Below are positions 1 to 10,262 of a stretch of DNA of 64,000 nt, in pieces (positions within the stretch are counted from its first letter, which is position 1; each line of letters begins with the position of its first letter). The stretch lies in the NCBI GenBank assembly GCA_003669585.1, contig QWOQ01000011.1, forward strand, positions 1 to 64,000, in the 5' to 3' direction. The position numbers were made by a program, and so were the translations under genes. The DNA is from Planctomycetota bacterium. Lineage in GTDB: Bacteria > Planctomycetota > Planctomycetia > Pirellulales > UBA1268. The notes beneath the pieces are model-generated. The model was not told the origin of the DNA. It saw nothing but the letters and a program-made list of their open reading frames with translations, and ran no database searches.

Positions 1-3000
1 AACACTTCCCGATCCGATGATCAGGCTATTGGTTTCATTGACAGTGAGCGATTCTCCTGAATCGTTGATCAGAGCCACTAGCGTTGTGATATTCGTATTG
101 AGCGACGACGTGGTGTTGGCCGTGACATTGAGAATATTGCCGGTGATCATGCCAGTGGCTGTGAGTCCGCCGCTGGCCAGATTCAGTGTGATATTGCCGT
201 TATTGGTCAGAATATTCCCGCCATCAATCGTGAGATCGTCGGCTTCATTCACGATCAGTGAACTGCCTGCAAACGTTAGATTGGCAGTGACCGAACCGAT
301 GGCGGTATTCACCGTGACACTATTTTGAGCGAGAACGCTCAAGACGTTGCCGGTAATAAGCCCCGCGCCGCTGATGCCGCCCAAGCTCGTATTGAGCGAA
401 ACATTTCCAGCGATGCCGGCATTGATAGCTCCGGTGACAGCGAGACTCCCGGTTGCCAGATTGATCGAGACGTTGCCGTCGTTGGTGATAACTTCGGCGG
501 TGTCGATCGTGAGATTATTGGCTTCATTTATAATCAGTGAACTGCCCGCAAACGTTAGATTGGCAGTGACCGAAACGATAGCGGTATTCACAGCAACACT
601 ATTTTGAGCGAGAACGCTCAGCAGATCGCCAGTGATAAGCCCCGCGCCGCTAATGCCGCCCAGGCTCGTATTGAGCGAGACATCTCCAAGGGTGCCGGCA
701 TTGATGGCTCCGGTAACAGCGAGATTCCCGGTCGCCAGATTGATCGAAACTGGTCCGTTGTTGGCAATAACGTGAGAGATCCCGATCTCTAGGTCATCGG
801 TTTCTTCTACCGAAAGAGAACCCCCGCTGCCAGTGATGTTGGCCGACAACGTGGTGACGTTTGTCGTTACCACGGCGGATGTTTTTGCCAAAAGAATAAG
901 ATCGCTGCCAGTGATACCGGGCAACGGCGTGATTGACAGATCGATCCCGCCAGCAATCGCATAAAGGCTCACGTTGGCAACGCCGGCATCAAGGATCCCG
1001 CCAACAGGTGAATTGAGGTTGCCTAATGTGAGACTCAAAGAAATATCGCCATCATTTGTTGTCACGTTGCCCGAACCGATTGAAAGCCCATTGGTTTCTT
1101 CAATAACCAGAGGAGCACCTTGGCCCAGCAGCAATGCAGTGAGTGAAGAAATAGTCGTATTCACAGTTGCATAGTCATTGGCTATTAGAGAAAGTAGATT
1201 TCCGACCACGTCCTGACCCAACACGGTGGCGTTCGTTAAATCAATGCCACCAGCGGATGCATTGAGCGTGATATCGCCGGAACCGGCATTGATGCTGCCA
1301 CCCAGAGTGTTTTCAAGATCCCCTGTGGTCAGATTGATCGAGATGACACCGTTATTGGTGGTGACATTTCCAGAACCAATATCGAGACTGCTTGCTTCCT
1401 GAACGGACAAGGATGCAAGATTATTTTGAATCTTTGCGACAAGCGATGTGATATTCGTATTGAGCGACGAAGTGGTGTTGGCCGTAACGTTGAGAACGTT
1501 GCCAGTGATCGTGCCGACGGCTGTGAGTCCGCCGCTGGCCAGATTCAGTGTGATATTGCCGTTATTGGTCAGAATATTGCCGCCATCAATCGTGAGATCG
1601 TCGGCTTCATTCACAATCAGTGAACTGCCTGCAAACGTTAGATTGGCAGTGACCGAACCGATAGCGGTATTCACCGTGACACTATTTTGAGCGAGAACGC
1701 TCAGCAGATCGCCGGTAATAAGCCCTGCGCCGCTGATGCCGCCCAGACTCGTATTGAGCGAAACATTTCCAAGGGTGCCGGCATTGATGGCTCCGGTAAC
1801 AGTCAGACTCCCGGTTGCCAGATTGATCGAAGTAGTACCGTTGTTGGTGACAACGTTATTCGATCCAATTGTCAGATTGTCAGCCTCGTTGATTGTGAAC
1901 GAAGCGAGGTTGTCTTGAATGTTGGCAACGAGCGAGGTGACATTGGTCGTAAGGCTTGAAGATGTGTTGGCGGTGACATTGAGAATGTTGCCGGTGATCG
2001 TGCCGGTGGCGGTGAGTCCGCCGCTGGCCAGATTCAGTGTGATATTGCCGTTATTGGTCAGAATATTGCCGCCATCAATCGTGAGACTGTCGGCTTCATT
2101 CACGATCAGTGAACTGCCCGCAAACGTTAGATTGGCAGTGACCGAACTGATAGCGGTATTTACAGTGACACTGTTTTGAGCCAGAACGCTCAAGACGTTG
2201 CCGGTGATAAGCCCCGTGCCGCTGATGCCGCCCAGACTCGTATTGAGCGAGACATTTCCAAGAACGCCGGCATTGATGGCTCCGGTAACAGAGAGATTCC
2301 CGGTTGCCAGATGAATCGAAGTAGCGCCGTTGTTGGTGACGACGCTGCCCGATCCAATTGTCAGATTGTCAGCCTCGTTAATTGTGAACGAAGCGAGGTT
2401 GTCTTGAATATTGGCAACGAGCGAAGTGACATTGGTCGTAAGGCTTGAGGATGTGTTGGCCGTGATATTGAGAATATTGCCGGTGATCGTGCCGACGGCT
2501 GTGAGTCCGCCGCTGGCCAGATTGAGTGTGATATTGCCGTTATTGGTCAGAATGTCAGCGGCATCGATGGTAAGGTCGTCTGCCTCGTTGATGGTGAAGC
2601 TTTTTTGAACACCGGTGATATTGGCAGAGACAGAACTGACAATGGTCTGAACGACGGCATCATTGAGCGATTGCACGTCGAGCAGCGACGCCGTAATAAG
2701 CCCGATACCGGAAATCCCGCCATTGATTGATGAAAGAGTTGTGCTGGCGTTTCCCGAGGTCACATTTCCAGTGAGGACAAGATCACCAGCGGCTTGAAGG
2801 CCGGTCACAATTGTGATGTCGCCGTTGCTGGTGGCGACATTGCCCGAACTAACAGAAAATCCGTCGTATTCGGCCACAAGAAGACTTTCGCCAGAGCCGG
2901 AAATCTTCGCTTGCAGAGAATTGACTTTTGTTCTCAGCGACGTGGAATTTTGGGCTAAAACGATGAACTGATTGCCAACGATTTGGTCGTAACTCATCGA

Positions 3001-6000
3001 CGAATTGATGTCGATTCCACCGGCGGTTGCATTGAGTGTGACGTTGCCCGTTCCGGCATTAATCTGTCCGAGGGCACTCAAATTACCGGAGGCCAGATTT
3101 ATTGTGATCGCACCGTTGTTGGTGATAACATTCGCAGAACCGATGGAAAGCGAACTGTTTTCGAGAACGGTGAGCGAATTTCCGGCACCTCCAATATTTG
3201 CAACGAGCTGATCAACCGACGTTGATACGTTGGCATTATGGAGTGAGTCGATGACGAGGTTGCCACCATAAATCGAGCCACCGGTTGTGCTAATCGAGCC
3301 ATTGGCGACATTGAGTGTGACGTTTCCAGAATTGTTCGGGCCGGCTGTTACATTGCCATTGAGAACAAGGTTTGCAACTGCGGGCGTTGCGTTTCCAGTG
3401 CCATTGATCGTGACAGTGATGTTGCCACTCTTGGTTGTCAGACTGTTGACGCCGGTGGTGACTGTGCGGGTGAGCACGATGTCGTTGCCGATTCCGGTCA
3501 CATTCCCAGAGACATTGTTATAGAGCCAGGTCGAGTCAGAAGGCTGCGACTGTGCAACCCAAGTCAGATTTCCAGCGGCAACAATTCCTGAACCAGTGAT
3601 GATTCCATTGGCTCCATTGAGCGTGACATCTCCAAGATTTCCAGGTCCAGCGAGAATATTTCCAAGAATGCTCAAATTGCCGGTGCCGCTGGTGCCCACG
3701 ATGAGCGAAATTGGACCGTTGGCCGTTTCCGCGTTGCTCGATAACGGAACTTCGAGGGAATCGTATTCAGAAACGCTCAGGCCGGCGACGTTGCCGGCAT
3801 CGGTGATGTTTGCGATAAGCGAGGTGACATTCGAGAGAAGAGAAGCCCCGCTCATGGCCGTGACGTTGAGAACGTTTCCAGTAATGAGGCCTGTTCCAAA
3901 AATTGATCCGTTTGTGACGTTCAATGTGACATCGCTGGTGCCGCCCGGGACTGAATAACCAGCGGTAACCGGACCTGCAAGATTCAGGCTGCCCGTGGTG
4001 CCACTGAGCTTCACGTCAATTGTGCCGCTATCGGTTTTCAGTCCAAAGACGGTGAGATTTGAATTGGTGGATCGATCAATGGCAATGGAGTTGCCCGGGC
4101 CGGTGACCGCAGCGGTCAGTCCGGAATAGATCCAATTTGCCTGATTTAAAACTGATGGCTGATTGATCGCAGTCCAATCGAGATTGCCCACACCGAGTGT
4201 TCCGGCGGTCAAATTTCCAGTGCCTATGATCAGTCCGTTGGAAACATTGAGCGTGATGTTTGACGCGCCGCCGGCCGACAGATTGCCCGATAAATTTAAG
4301 TCACCAGCACCCCCGGTTCCAACATCAATCGAGATAGGACCGTTTATTGTGGTAACATTGTCTAAAGCGTTGATCGTCAGGCCGTTCGACTCGCTGATAG
4401 TAAGACTTCCACCGGAAGCATTCGTCACACTTGCAATCAAATTCGAGACGTTTGTGTTGAGGCTCGACGAATTCTTGGCCACGAGTGTCAGTACGTTTCC
4501 AGACACTTGATCTAAGGAAACATTCAATGCAACGCTTCCCGCCGACGCGTTAAGGCTGACATTGCCGGTACCGGTTGAAATGTTTCCACTTCCCGACAGG
4601 TTGCCCGTGGCGAGATTGATCGAGAGCGAACCATTGGTAGTCGTAACATTGTTCAAACCAATCGCAAGGTCGGTTGCTTCACTGATTGTGAAGCTATCGC
4701 CAGAGTTAGTAACACTTGCATTGAGTGTAGAAATACTCGTATTGAGATTTGACGTATTTTGAGCTTTCACTTCCAGCACGTTGCCAACAATCTGGCTGGC
4801 AGTCGAGTTGAGCGTGATATTTCCAAGCGAGACATTGAGCGAGAGATTCGCATTCGGAGCTTTCACCGAACCGGTCCCGGTCAGATTGCCAGTCGCGAGT
4901 TGAATGGTAATGTCGCCGGAAGTGGTAACAACGTTGCCCGTGCCGATCTGAAGATCATTTGTTTCCTGAATCACTAGGCCAGACAATGCGCCAGTGATAT
5001 TGGCCACAAGAGACAAGACGCTCGTGTTGAGGCTTGAACTATTGGCCGCAGTCAGATTCAGAATATTTCCAGAAATCTGCGAAATGGCACCGTTGAGCGT
5101 GACGTTTCCAGAGGCTGCCGATAAGGTTATGTTGCCAGTCCCGGCATTGATTTTTCCAGAAACGATGTTGGCGGTAAAATCCGCTCCAGTTCCAAAAGGA
5201 AAGAGAGGATCTGGCGAGATAGTGACCGTTGGAGTCGAAGTGTATCCCGTGCCGGCATTTGTCACGATTACGGCGTTTACGCTACTGCCGGCAATGGTCG
5301 CAACAGCCGTAGCCCCGGTTCCACCACCACCGGTAATCGATACCAGCGGACCGGATGTGTAATTTACTCCACCGTTGACGAGCGTGAAATCCTTGATAAA
5401 TCCGCTCGCGAGGTTGCCGGATAAAAGCGTAATCGAAAGAGCGCTATTGTTGGTGACAACACCGTTTTCCCAGAGCGTCAGGTCGTCTGCTTCCACAACG
5501 GTGAGCGCTGAATTCCCGTTGGACGTGACGTTTGACTCGAATCCTTGCACATGGGTTTTAAGCGAAGAGTTGTCGAGCGCCGTGACAGCAAGTACGTTTC
5601 CAAAAATTTGATTCGAAGAGGTGTTTAGCGTGATATTTCCGAGAATAGTATTCAGTGAAATATTTCCACCAACGGCATTGATGGAACCGGTTCCGGAAAG
5701 ATTTCCGGTGGCAATATTGATTACAATATTACCACTCGTTGTTGTAACGTTGCCAGTATAAACCAGCAGATCATTTGTTTCTAAAACGGTCAGCGACTCA
5801 CCGGAACCAGTGATTTTTGCTCGCAGACTCGCGACATTCGTCGAAAGCACAGAACTGTTTTGCGCAGTTACGTTGAGAATATTGCCAGTCACTATTCCTG
5901 CCGGCGAAATATTTCCCAGCGGCACATTGAGCGTGATGTTCCCTGCTAATACAGTATTGATGCCGCCAGTTCCGGAGAGATTTCCAGTCGTAAGATTGAG

Positions 6001-8946
6001 CGTGACTGCGCCGTTATTTGTCGAAATTCCTGAGGATTCAAGAAAAAGATCGGTGGACTCATTGATGATGAGTTGTTTATTGAGGCCCGTAACGGTTGCC
6101 GTCAGATTTGCAACGTTTGTGGTCAGAGAAGAATTGTTGGTGGCGTTGACGGTGAGGAACTGACCGGTGACAAGTCCGGCTCCATTGATGTAGCCCGCAC
6201 TGGTATTGAGCGTCACGTTCCCAAGAATGCCGGCATTGATGCCACCGGTCAGCGTGAGATTGCCACTTGCGAGATTGATCTGAATGTCGCCATTACTCGT
6301 TCGCACATTGTTGGCGGTAATGGAAAGATCATCCGTTTCTTCAACGGTCAGGTTATTATTCGCCTGACTGATGTTTGCAGTGAGCGAGGTGACAGAGGTA
6401 TTCAGGGTCGACGTTGTGTTCGCCGTGACATTCAGCACGTTGGCAGTAATCCGATTCCCCACGCCAACGACCGAACCAACAGGAGTATTCAGCCAGACAT
6501 TGCCGGCAGATTTCGCATTGATGTTCCCTGTGAGAGTGAGGTTGCCCGTCACTACGTTAATCGTTACGTCGCCGTTATTCGTGAGAATGCTCGAGGCGTT
6601 AATCGTAAGGTTATCTGCCTCTGTTATGGTAAGTGACTGTGCATTGCCGGTGATATTTGCGCTTAAGTTTGAAACGCTGGCATTGATTGCAGACGTATTT
6701 TGAGCTCGAATTGAAAGGTTTGTCGCAGTGATCACACCGTTATTGCCGCTGATTTTCCCTGTCGCCACGTTCAGAGTGACGTCTTGAGTGCCAGTCGGAG
6801 AAGCCGAGATGGGGCCCGAAATAGTGAGATTTGCATTATTCGAAAGATTGAGGGCAACGTTTCCGCTCTTGGTGACAAGACTCAGAATGTTGAGCGAACG
6901 GGTGAGATTAATACGGGCATCGTTTGCGGCTCCCGTGATGTTTCCAGTGAGGTTGGTGTAGTTTGCGCTATTGAGAAAATTGGAATCCGCCGTGGAGGTG
7001 TAATTGAGCGTGCCGGTTGTCACCGGATACGTTGTTCCATTACTAATAGTCCCGATTGGTACATTCAGCGTGAGCGTATTGCTGCTGCCGGTCAGAATCG
7101 TTCCTTCGATGGCAATGTTGCCGGCGGCAGAATTGATCGTAATATCGCCGCTGCTCGCAGTCAGATTTCCGAGCGTGATTCCGTCGGAGTCGTCGATCGT
7201 AATAGTGCCGGAAGTGCTCTTTGAATCGGCGTAACCGGTCTTTACGGTAACGTCGATATTGGTTTTCGCCGACAAATTGATGCCGCCGCTAGCAGCATTG
7301 CCACCGAGGCCTGTAATGAGCTGGCCGGTCCCGGTGATGCTGCCGCCAACAGCGTTCATCGATACCGTTTGGTTCGGTGCATTGATGGTGCTTGTAAATG
7401 CGATGCTTCCGGCGCTTTTGAGTGAGACATTGACACTCGAGGTGAGCGTGGCGTTCACGTTCAGATCGCCTGCACTGGTTGTCAGACTCAAATAGCTTGT
7501 GCCGCGACCACCAATGAGCGTTACTGTCGGAGTGCCTGTATATCCAGCTCCGGGAATTATATTAGTGAATCCCGTGACAACACCGCCAGCAATTATGGCA
7601 TCTGCTGCAGCACCGCTACCGCCACCACCGGTGAACTGCACTGTCGGAGCAACGGTATATCCACTTCCGGCACTTGTAATCGTGACTGCTGTGAGCTTAT
7701 TAGCAACAATCGTAGCAGTTGCCGTCGCATTACCATTAGGAGCGGAAGTGAAAACCGATGGGCCGAGCGTCAGGGCCTTGCTGTTGGTAAGCGTAAGATT
7801 GCTCTTGGTGAGACCCGTCAGATTATTAACGCTTGTACCAAGAGTAAGATCGCCACCGGTACCGCCGTCGTTGATGTCAAGGAGTTGAGCTGTCACGGCG
7901 CTACCGGTTTGTGTGCCGTTGAATGTTCCGCTTGGGGCAACAAGAAATGCCGACGTCGCCGCGGTGAGTTTTCCATTGATCACGATGTTCGAGCCGCTGC
8001 CTTGCGTAGAAATGTAAGCTGATGAATCAGACGATACATCGGCTGCCATCGTGACATTGCCGCCGGTAGATCGCACGTCCAAAAAAGAGCTTGTGATTTT
8101 TGCACTGATATTGATCGCACCGGAACTTTTCAGACTTACTCCCCCTGAAAGAACGGCATTGGTGTCGATCGTCGTGGCTGTTGAAATATCAGTGCCACCG
8201 GTGACAGCCGTTCCAACAACGACTGCTTCAACCGCATGCCGATTGTCGCCGCTCGTGCCGACCGTAAGCGTGTGGTTTAAAGCATCTCCAGAACTGAATG
8301 TGAATGTTTGATTGGCGGCACTCGCTGCGGTGATCGAGTATGAACAGGTTGCTCCTGATCCGCCGCCGCCGGAAAAGGAAACCGTGTAAGAAGAACCGTA
8401 ATAACCGAGCCCGGCAGAGGTAACAACAACTCCAACGATCGTGCCACTTGGAATATCCGCAATTCCATATCCGTATCCGTAAGTCGCTATTCCTGAAATT
8501 GTGTCACCGGCGTAGCCACCGGAAAACGTCACCGACGGATTGCTCGTGTATGAACTTCCGGCTGCGCTGACATACGCACCGGTGACAGTGTGACTGGTGT
8601 CATAAACAATCACATTTTGTGAAGAAACCAATGCGAGGGGACTTGAGAAACTGGGATTATTAGAAACCTGAATGGTATTACCGCCGCCGGTGACTTGGGC
8701 ATAAGCAGTGTCGCTTGCCGCACTCAGGCCGATGAGAAGGGATCCAGGAATCGCTGTTGTTGACGCGGAAATGGCGAGCAGTTGCCGAGGTTCGAGCGTC
8801 TCAAAATTTGAAAACGAAAACCGATTTCGACTCGATGACATGACTGACAGTCTTGGTCGATACGCTGACCACGTGGCGTGTAGTCGACGGCTTCGGCGGC
8901 GAGATGCAAAGATCATCGACACCAGCGAACGCATAGAACTGAGCAT
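1..8946 (-). CDS. Giant LEPR-motif repeat surface protein (adhesin-like), C-terminus outside window
   Basis: The reverse strand is open without a stop from the ATG at 8946 to base 1: 2982 codons, with the end beyond the left edge. The start follows a purine-rich GGGGAAAA stretch. The first 50 residues are basic (RRRSRR), followed by LEPRQLLA near residue 50, the LEPR-xLL signature of large planctomycete exported proteins. Then come several Gly-rich modules with a GYxxxPxV core (about 8340-8575, 7500-7720, 5210-5395). The rest is long imperfect repeats of about 80-93 residues with recurring phrases such as NLTxxGxINAG, GNVSLN, NxNEADxLTI and TNNGNITLNLA, the spacing expected of a right-handed beta-solenoid as in filamentous haemagglutinin-type adhesins. 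Cys is almost absent. N-x-S/T sequons are dense: 9 in one 163-residue unit. It is the last visible gene of a co-directional cluster with an FkbM methyltransferase and a GT41 glycosyltransferase. Surface location and adhesion are inferred; no enzymatic motif is visible. Confidence 0.88.
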   Translation of the reverse strand, partial: MLSSMRSLVSMIFASRRRSRRLHATWSAYRPRLSVMSSSRNRFSFSNFETLEPRQLLAISASTTAIPGSLLIGLSAASDTAYAQVTGGGNTIQVSNNPSFSSPLALVSSQNVIVYDTSHTVTGAYVSAAGSSYTSNPSVTFSGGYAGDTISGIATYGYGYGIADIPSGTIVGVVVTSAGLGYYGSSYTVSFSGGGGSGATCSYSITAASAANQTFTFSSGDALNHTLTVGTSGDNRHAVEAVVVGTAVTGGTDISTATTIDTNAVLSGGVSLKSSGAINISAKITSSFLDVRSTGGNVTMAADVSSDSSAYISTQGSGSNIVINGKLTAATSAFLVAPSGTFNGTQTGSAVTAQLLDINDGGTGGDLTLGTSVNNLTGLTKSNLTLTNSKALTLGPSVFTSAPNGNATATATIVANKLTAVTITSAGSGYTVAPTVQFTGGGGSGAAADAIIAGGVVTGFTNIIPGAGYTGTPTVTLIGGRGTSYLSLTTSAGDLNVNATLTSSVNVSLKSAGSIAFTSTINAPNQTVSMNAVGGSITGTGQLITGLGGNAASGGINLSAKTNIDVTVKTGYADSKSTSGTITIDDSDGITLGNLTASSGDITINSAAGNIAIEGTILTGSSNTLTLNVPIGTISNGTTYPVTTGTLNYTSTADSNFLNSANYTNLTGNITGAANDARINLTRSLNILSLVTKSGNVALNLSNNANLTISGPISASPTGTQDVTLNVATGKISGNNGVITATNLSIRAQNTSAINASVSNLSANITGNAQSLTITEADNLTINASSILTNNGDVTINVVTGNLTLTGNINAKSAGNVWLNTPVGSVVGVGNRITANVLNVTANTTSTLNTSVTSLTANISQANNNLTVEETDDLSITANNVRTSNGDIQINLASGNLTLTGGINAGILGNVTLNTSAGYINGAGLVTGQFLTVNATNNSSLTTNVANLTATVTGLNKQLIINESTDLFLESSGISTNNGAVTLNLTTGNLSGTGGINTVLAGNITLNVPLGNISPAGIVTGNILNVTAQNSSVLSTNVASLRAKITGSGESLTVLETNDLLVYTGNVTTTSGNIVINIATGNLSGTGSINAVGGNISLNTILGNITLNTSSNQIFGNVLAVTALDNSSLKTHVQGFESNVTSNGNSALTVVEADDLTLWENGVVTNNSALSITLLSGNLASGFIKDFTLVNGGVNYTSGPLVSITGGGGTGATAVATIAGSSVNAVIVTNAGTGYTSTPTVTISPDPLFPFGTGADFTANIVSGKINAGTGNITLSAASGNVTLNGAISQISGNILNLTAANSSSLNTSVLSLVANITGALSGLVIQETNDLQIGTGNVVTTSGDITIQLATGNLTGTGSVKAPNANLSLNVSLGNITLNSTASQIVGNVLEVKAQNTSNLNTSISTLNASVTNSGDSFTISEATDLAIGLNNVTTTNGSLSINLATGNLSGSGNISTGTGNVSLNASAGSVALNVSLDQVSGNVLTLVAKNSSSLNTNVSNLIASVTNASGGSLTISESNGLTINALDNVTTINGPISIDVGTGGAGDLNLSGNLSAGGASNITLNVSNGLIIGTGNLTAGTLGVGNLDWTAINQPSVLNQANWIYSGLTAAVTGPGNSIAIDRSTNSNLTVFGLKTDSGTIDVKLSGTTGSLNLAGPVTAGYSVPGGTSDVTLNVTNGSIFGTGLITGNVLNVTAMSGASLLSNVTSLIANITDAGNVAGLSVSEYDSLEVPLSSNAETANGPISLIVGTSGTGNLSILGNILAGPGNLGDVTLNGANGIITGSGIVAAGNLTWVAQSQPSDSTWLYNNVSGNVTGIGNDIVLTRTVTTGVNSLTTKSGNITVTINGTGNATPAVANLVLNGNVTAGPNNSGNVTLNVANGSISTTGGSIYGGNLVIDSLHNANVSTSVDQLVANIGGAGNSLTVLENSSLSIGSANVITNNGAITINLASGNLSALGQINAGTGNVTLNATAGGIDINSSMSYDQIVGNQFIVLAQNSTSLRTKVNSLQAKISGSGESLLVAEYDGFSVSSGNVATSNGDITIVTGLQAAGDLVLTGNVTSGNASTTLSSINGGISGIGLITASLLDVQSLNDAVVQTIVSSVSANITGVQKSFTINEADDLTIDAADILTNNGNITLNLASGGLTAVGTITGNILNITANTSSSLTTNVTSLVANIQDNLASFTINEADNLTIGSGSVVTNNGATSIHLATGNLSVTGAINAGVLGNVSLNTSLGGISGTGLITGNVLSVLAQNSVTVNTAISSVTANLTFAGSSLIVNEADSLTIDGGNILTNNGNITLNLASGGLTATGTITGNILNVTANTSSSLTTNVTSLVANIQDNLASFTINEADNLTIGSNNVVTNNGTTSINLATGSLTVTGAINAGTLGNVSLNTSLGGISGAGLITGDLLSVLAQNSVTVNTAIGSVTANLTFAGSSLIVNEADDLTIDGGNILTNNGNITLNLASGGLTAVGTITGNVLNVTANTTSSLNTNITSLVAKIQNNLASLSVQEASSLDIGSGNVTTNNGVISINLTTGDLENTLGGSINAGSGDITLNASAGGIDLTNATVLGQDVVGNLLSLIANDYATVNTTISSLTALLLGQGAPLVIEETNGLSIGSGNVTTNDGDISLSLTLGNLNSPVGGILDAGVANVSLYAIAGGIDLSITPLPGITGSDLILLAKTSAVVTTNVTTLSANITGSGGSLSVEETDDLEIGISHVIANNGPVSINLATGNLAVTGAINAGTLGDVSLNTSLGGISGAGLITGDLLSVLAQNSVAVNTAIVSVTANLTFAGSSLIINEANNLTIDTAEVITNDGNVSINLATGSLAVTGAINAGIAGNVSLNTSLGGISGAGLITGNVLSVLAQNSVTVNTAIGSVTANLTFAGSSLIVNEADDLTIDGGNILTNNGNITLNLASGGLTATGMITGNILNVTANTTSSLNTNITTLVALINDSGESLTVNETNSLIIGSGSV
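161..2610. repeat. Higher-order coding repeats (489-bp unit) inside the giant adhesin gene
   Basis: A 20-base block recurs at 161, 1523, 2012 and 2501. The last three are exactly 489 bp (163 codons) apart, so whole-repeat units are tandem and in frame. A second block, containing GAGAACGCTCA, recurs near 331, 610, 1690 and 2186; its first two copies are 279 bp (93 codons) apart. Copies differ mainly by scattered single substitutions, which suggests recent duplication or gene conversion. These are protein-coding repeats, not a CRISPR array. Confidence 0.85.
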
Positions 8947-9321
8947 GAATTTTCCCCGTGAAGACAGAAGGCACCGCTTTGAAACCGAATATGAGCAAAC
9001 TCTTTTCGAGCCAATCGTCTAAATAGTCTTTGGTCTATCTCGCTTCTTCGGCTTCGTCAACAAACCGGTTTCAAATATAGCCTGACTGCGTCGTTGCACG
9101 AATTCCGTTTTTCTTGAATTTTGAAACGTTGAAATGTGCCCAAGAAATTCTATTTTTGGGCACTTTTTCAATATTCGGACTGTTGTGAATATCTATTCCC
9201 CCCCCAAATACCCAAACAAAAATCGTTTTATGGCAAGTTTTTCACTGTGAGCCGGTTCCCAATTCGTCGGAATTGTCTGCTCAGTTCAAAACGCTCTTTC
9301 GGGAATGGGGTCAGCAGGCGA
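8947..9321. other. Intergenic region: leader of the giant adhesin gene and 3' end of the FkbM gene
   Basis: No convincing gene lies here. On the minus strand a TTGACG hexamer (9060-9055) sits 17 bases upstream of a poor -10 match (9037-9032), a weak promoter candidate for the giant gene with a leader of roughly 80 bases. A hairpin at 9136-9163 lies between it and the FkbM stop, so the giant gene may have its own transcript. A run of C residues occurs near 9200. Confidence 0.4.
9136..9168. terminator. Hairpin with T-run, possible terminator
   Basis: The 8-bp arms GTGCCCAA (9136-9143) and TTGGGCAC (9156-9163) flank a 12-base loop. TTTTT follows on the plus strand. On the minus strand, which carries the neighbouring genes, the stem is followed only by ATTTC, so termination downstream of the FkbM gene would be weak or the element acts on antisense transcription. 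Confidence 0.45.
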
Positions 9322-10188
9322 TCAAAAAGCGGCAGAAATCGGTGACTCCTGACGGAGCAGTTGAATGTAGTGAGCGGCCTGATTCAACGAGAGGCGGCGA
9401 TCCCATTCGGCAATCAGTCGTAAAACAAGATCGTACGACCCGTACATTTCATGAAGCAGAAATGATCCGAGCAGGAGGTCTTCGTTCGACCAACGCGAGA
9501 GCTTTGATGGATCACGAACGAAGATGGCATCGCCCCACATCGGCTGACTGACGCCAGCGGTTGGATTGTCTGAGGAAAACGGTCGATAAGAGCGCGATTG
9601 CATGTCAATAAAACGATGAAACCAGAATCCATGTTGAAGCATAAAAAGCTGCACATCGCCAAACAGTGGCTGCTCGCGATAGAGCGGCAAAAACTCAACT
9701 TCGCACTCGACAACCAATGCCTTCGAAAGCCGCTGAGTTCCATGTTGAAGCACGAGCAGTTCGGCGCCTTGGATGTCGAGCTTTATAAAGTCGGGTTCGG
9801 GAAGTCCGGAGATGTCATCAAGACGGGTTGTTTTGACTTGCTCTGTGTGAGTGACGTGGAAGTTGCCACCCGCATCGGCAGCACCGATGCCTTCAAAAAG
9901 ATCGATCACCGAAGAATCGGGTTCCAGGAGAGAGCAGCATCCGGGATAGCGTGTGATATAAAACGTCGAAAAGCCACCATTCCCCAAAAAATAGGGAAAA
10001 CAAGAGATTGGCAGTCCGGAGGACTCGAGTTTTTTTCGCTGCAGTTCCTGCGGCTCAAATGCCGTAACGCGAGCGGTCTGAGAGGCCAAGAACGGTGAAT
10101 ATCGTGGAACGCCCTCGAGCATGGCCCCAACATCAAAAATTTCAATCGGACGAGGCGGCTGACCGACAATCTGTTGAAGAGAAAACAT
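9322..10188 (-). CDS. FkbM-family methyltransferase
   Basis: This 288-aa protein resembles the FkbM family of SAM-dependent methyltransferases, which often O-methylate sugars or other small groups. The N-terminal IFDVGAMLEG segment (about 18-27) fits the first strand and glycine loop of a Rossmann-like SAM domain, AFEPQ matches the acidic end of strand 2, and DFIKLDIQGAELLVLQHG (about 130-150) is the characteristic FkbM motif block. The last 80 residues are outside the core domain and were not recognised. It lies 75 bp or more downstream of the GT41 glycosyltransferase and upstream of the giant adhesin gene, all on the minus strand. This suggests a role in modifying a glycan made by the neighbour, but the acceptor is unknown. 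The ATG at 10188 lacks a clear Shine-Dalgarno sequence. Confidence 0.8.
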   Translation of the reverse strand: MFSLQQIVGQPPRPIEIFDVGAMLEGVPRYSPFLASQTARVTAFEPQELQRKKLESSGLPISCFPYFLGNGGFSTFYITRYPGCCSLLEPDSSVIDLFEGIGAADAGGNFHVTHTEQVKTTRLDDISGLPEPDFIKLDIQGAELLVLQHGTQRLSKALVVECEVEFLPLYREQPLFGDVQLFMLQHGFWFHRFIDMQSRSYRPFSSDNPTAGVSQPMWGDAIFVRDPSKLSRWSNEDLLLGSFLLHEMYGSYDLVLRLIAEWDRRLSLNQAAHYIQLLRQESPISAAF

Positions 10189-10262
10189 AGGGGAGTGGGA
10201 AATAGGCGCGTGGAAAAAATGCTGTCAAAAATGCACCACGATATCACAGAAAAAACGAATCG

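Noticed and set aside
161..2610. Regular repeats suggestive of a CRISPR array or satellite
   Set aside because: Repeat units are 279-489 bp, in frame and translated on the minus strand; there are no short identical repeats with unique spacers.
1..8300. Many short plus-strand reading frames with Leu/Val/Pro-rich products
   Set aside because: They are the antisense of the repeated giant minus-strand gene, share its periodicity, and have no ribosome sites or known domains.
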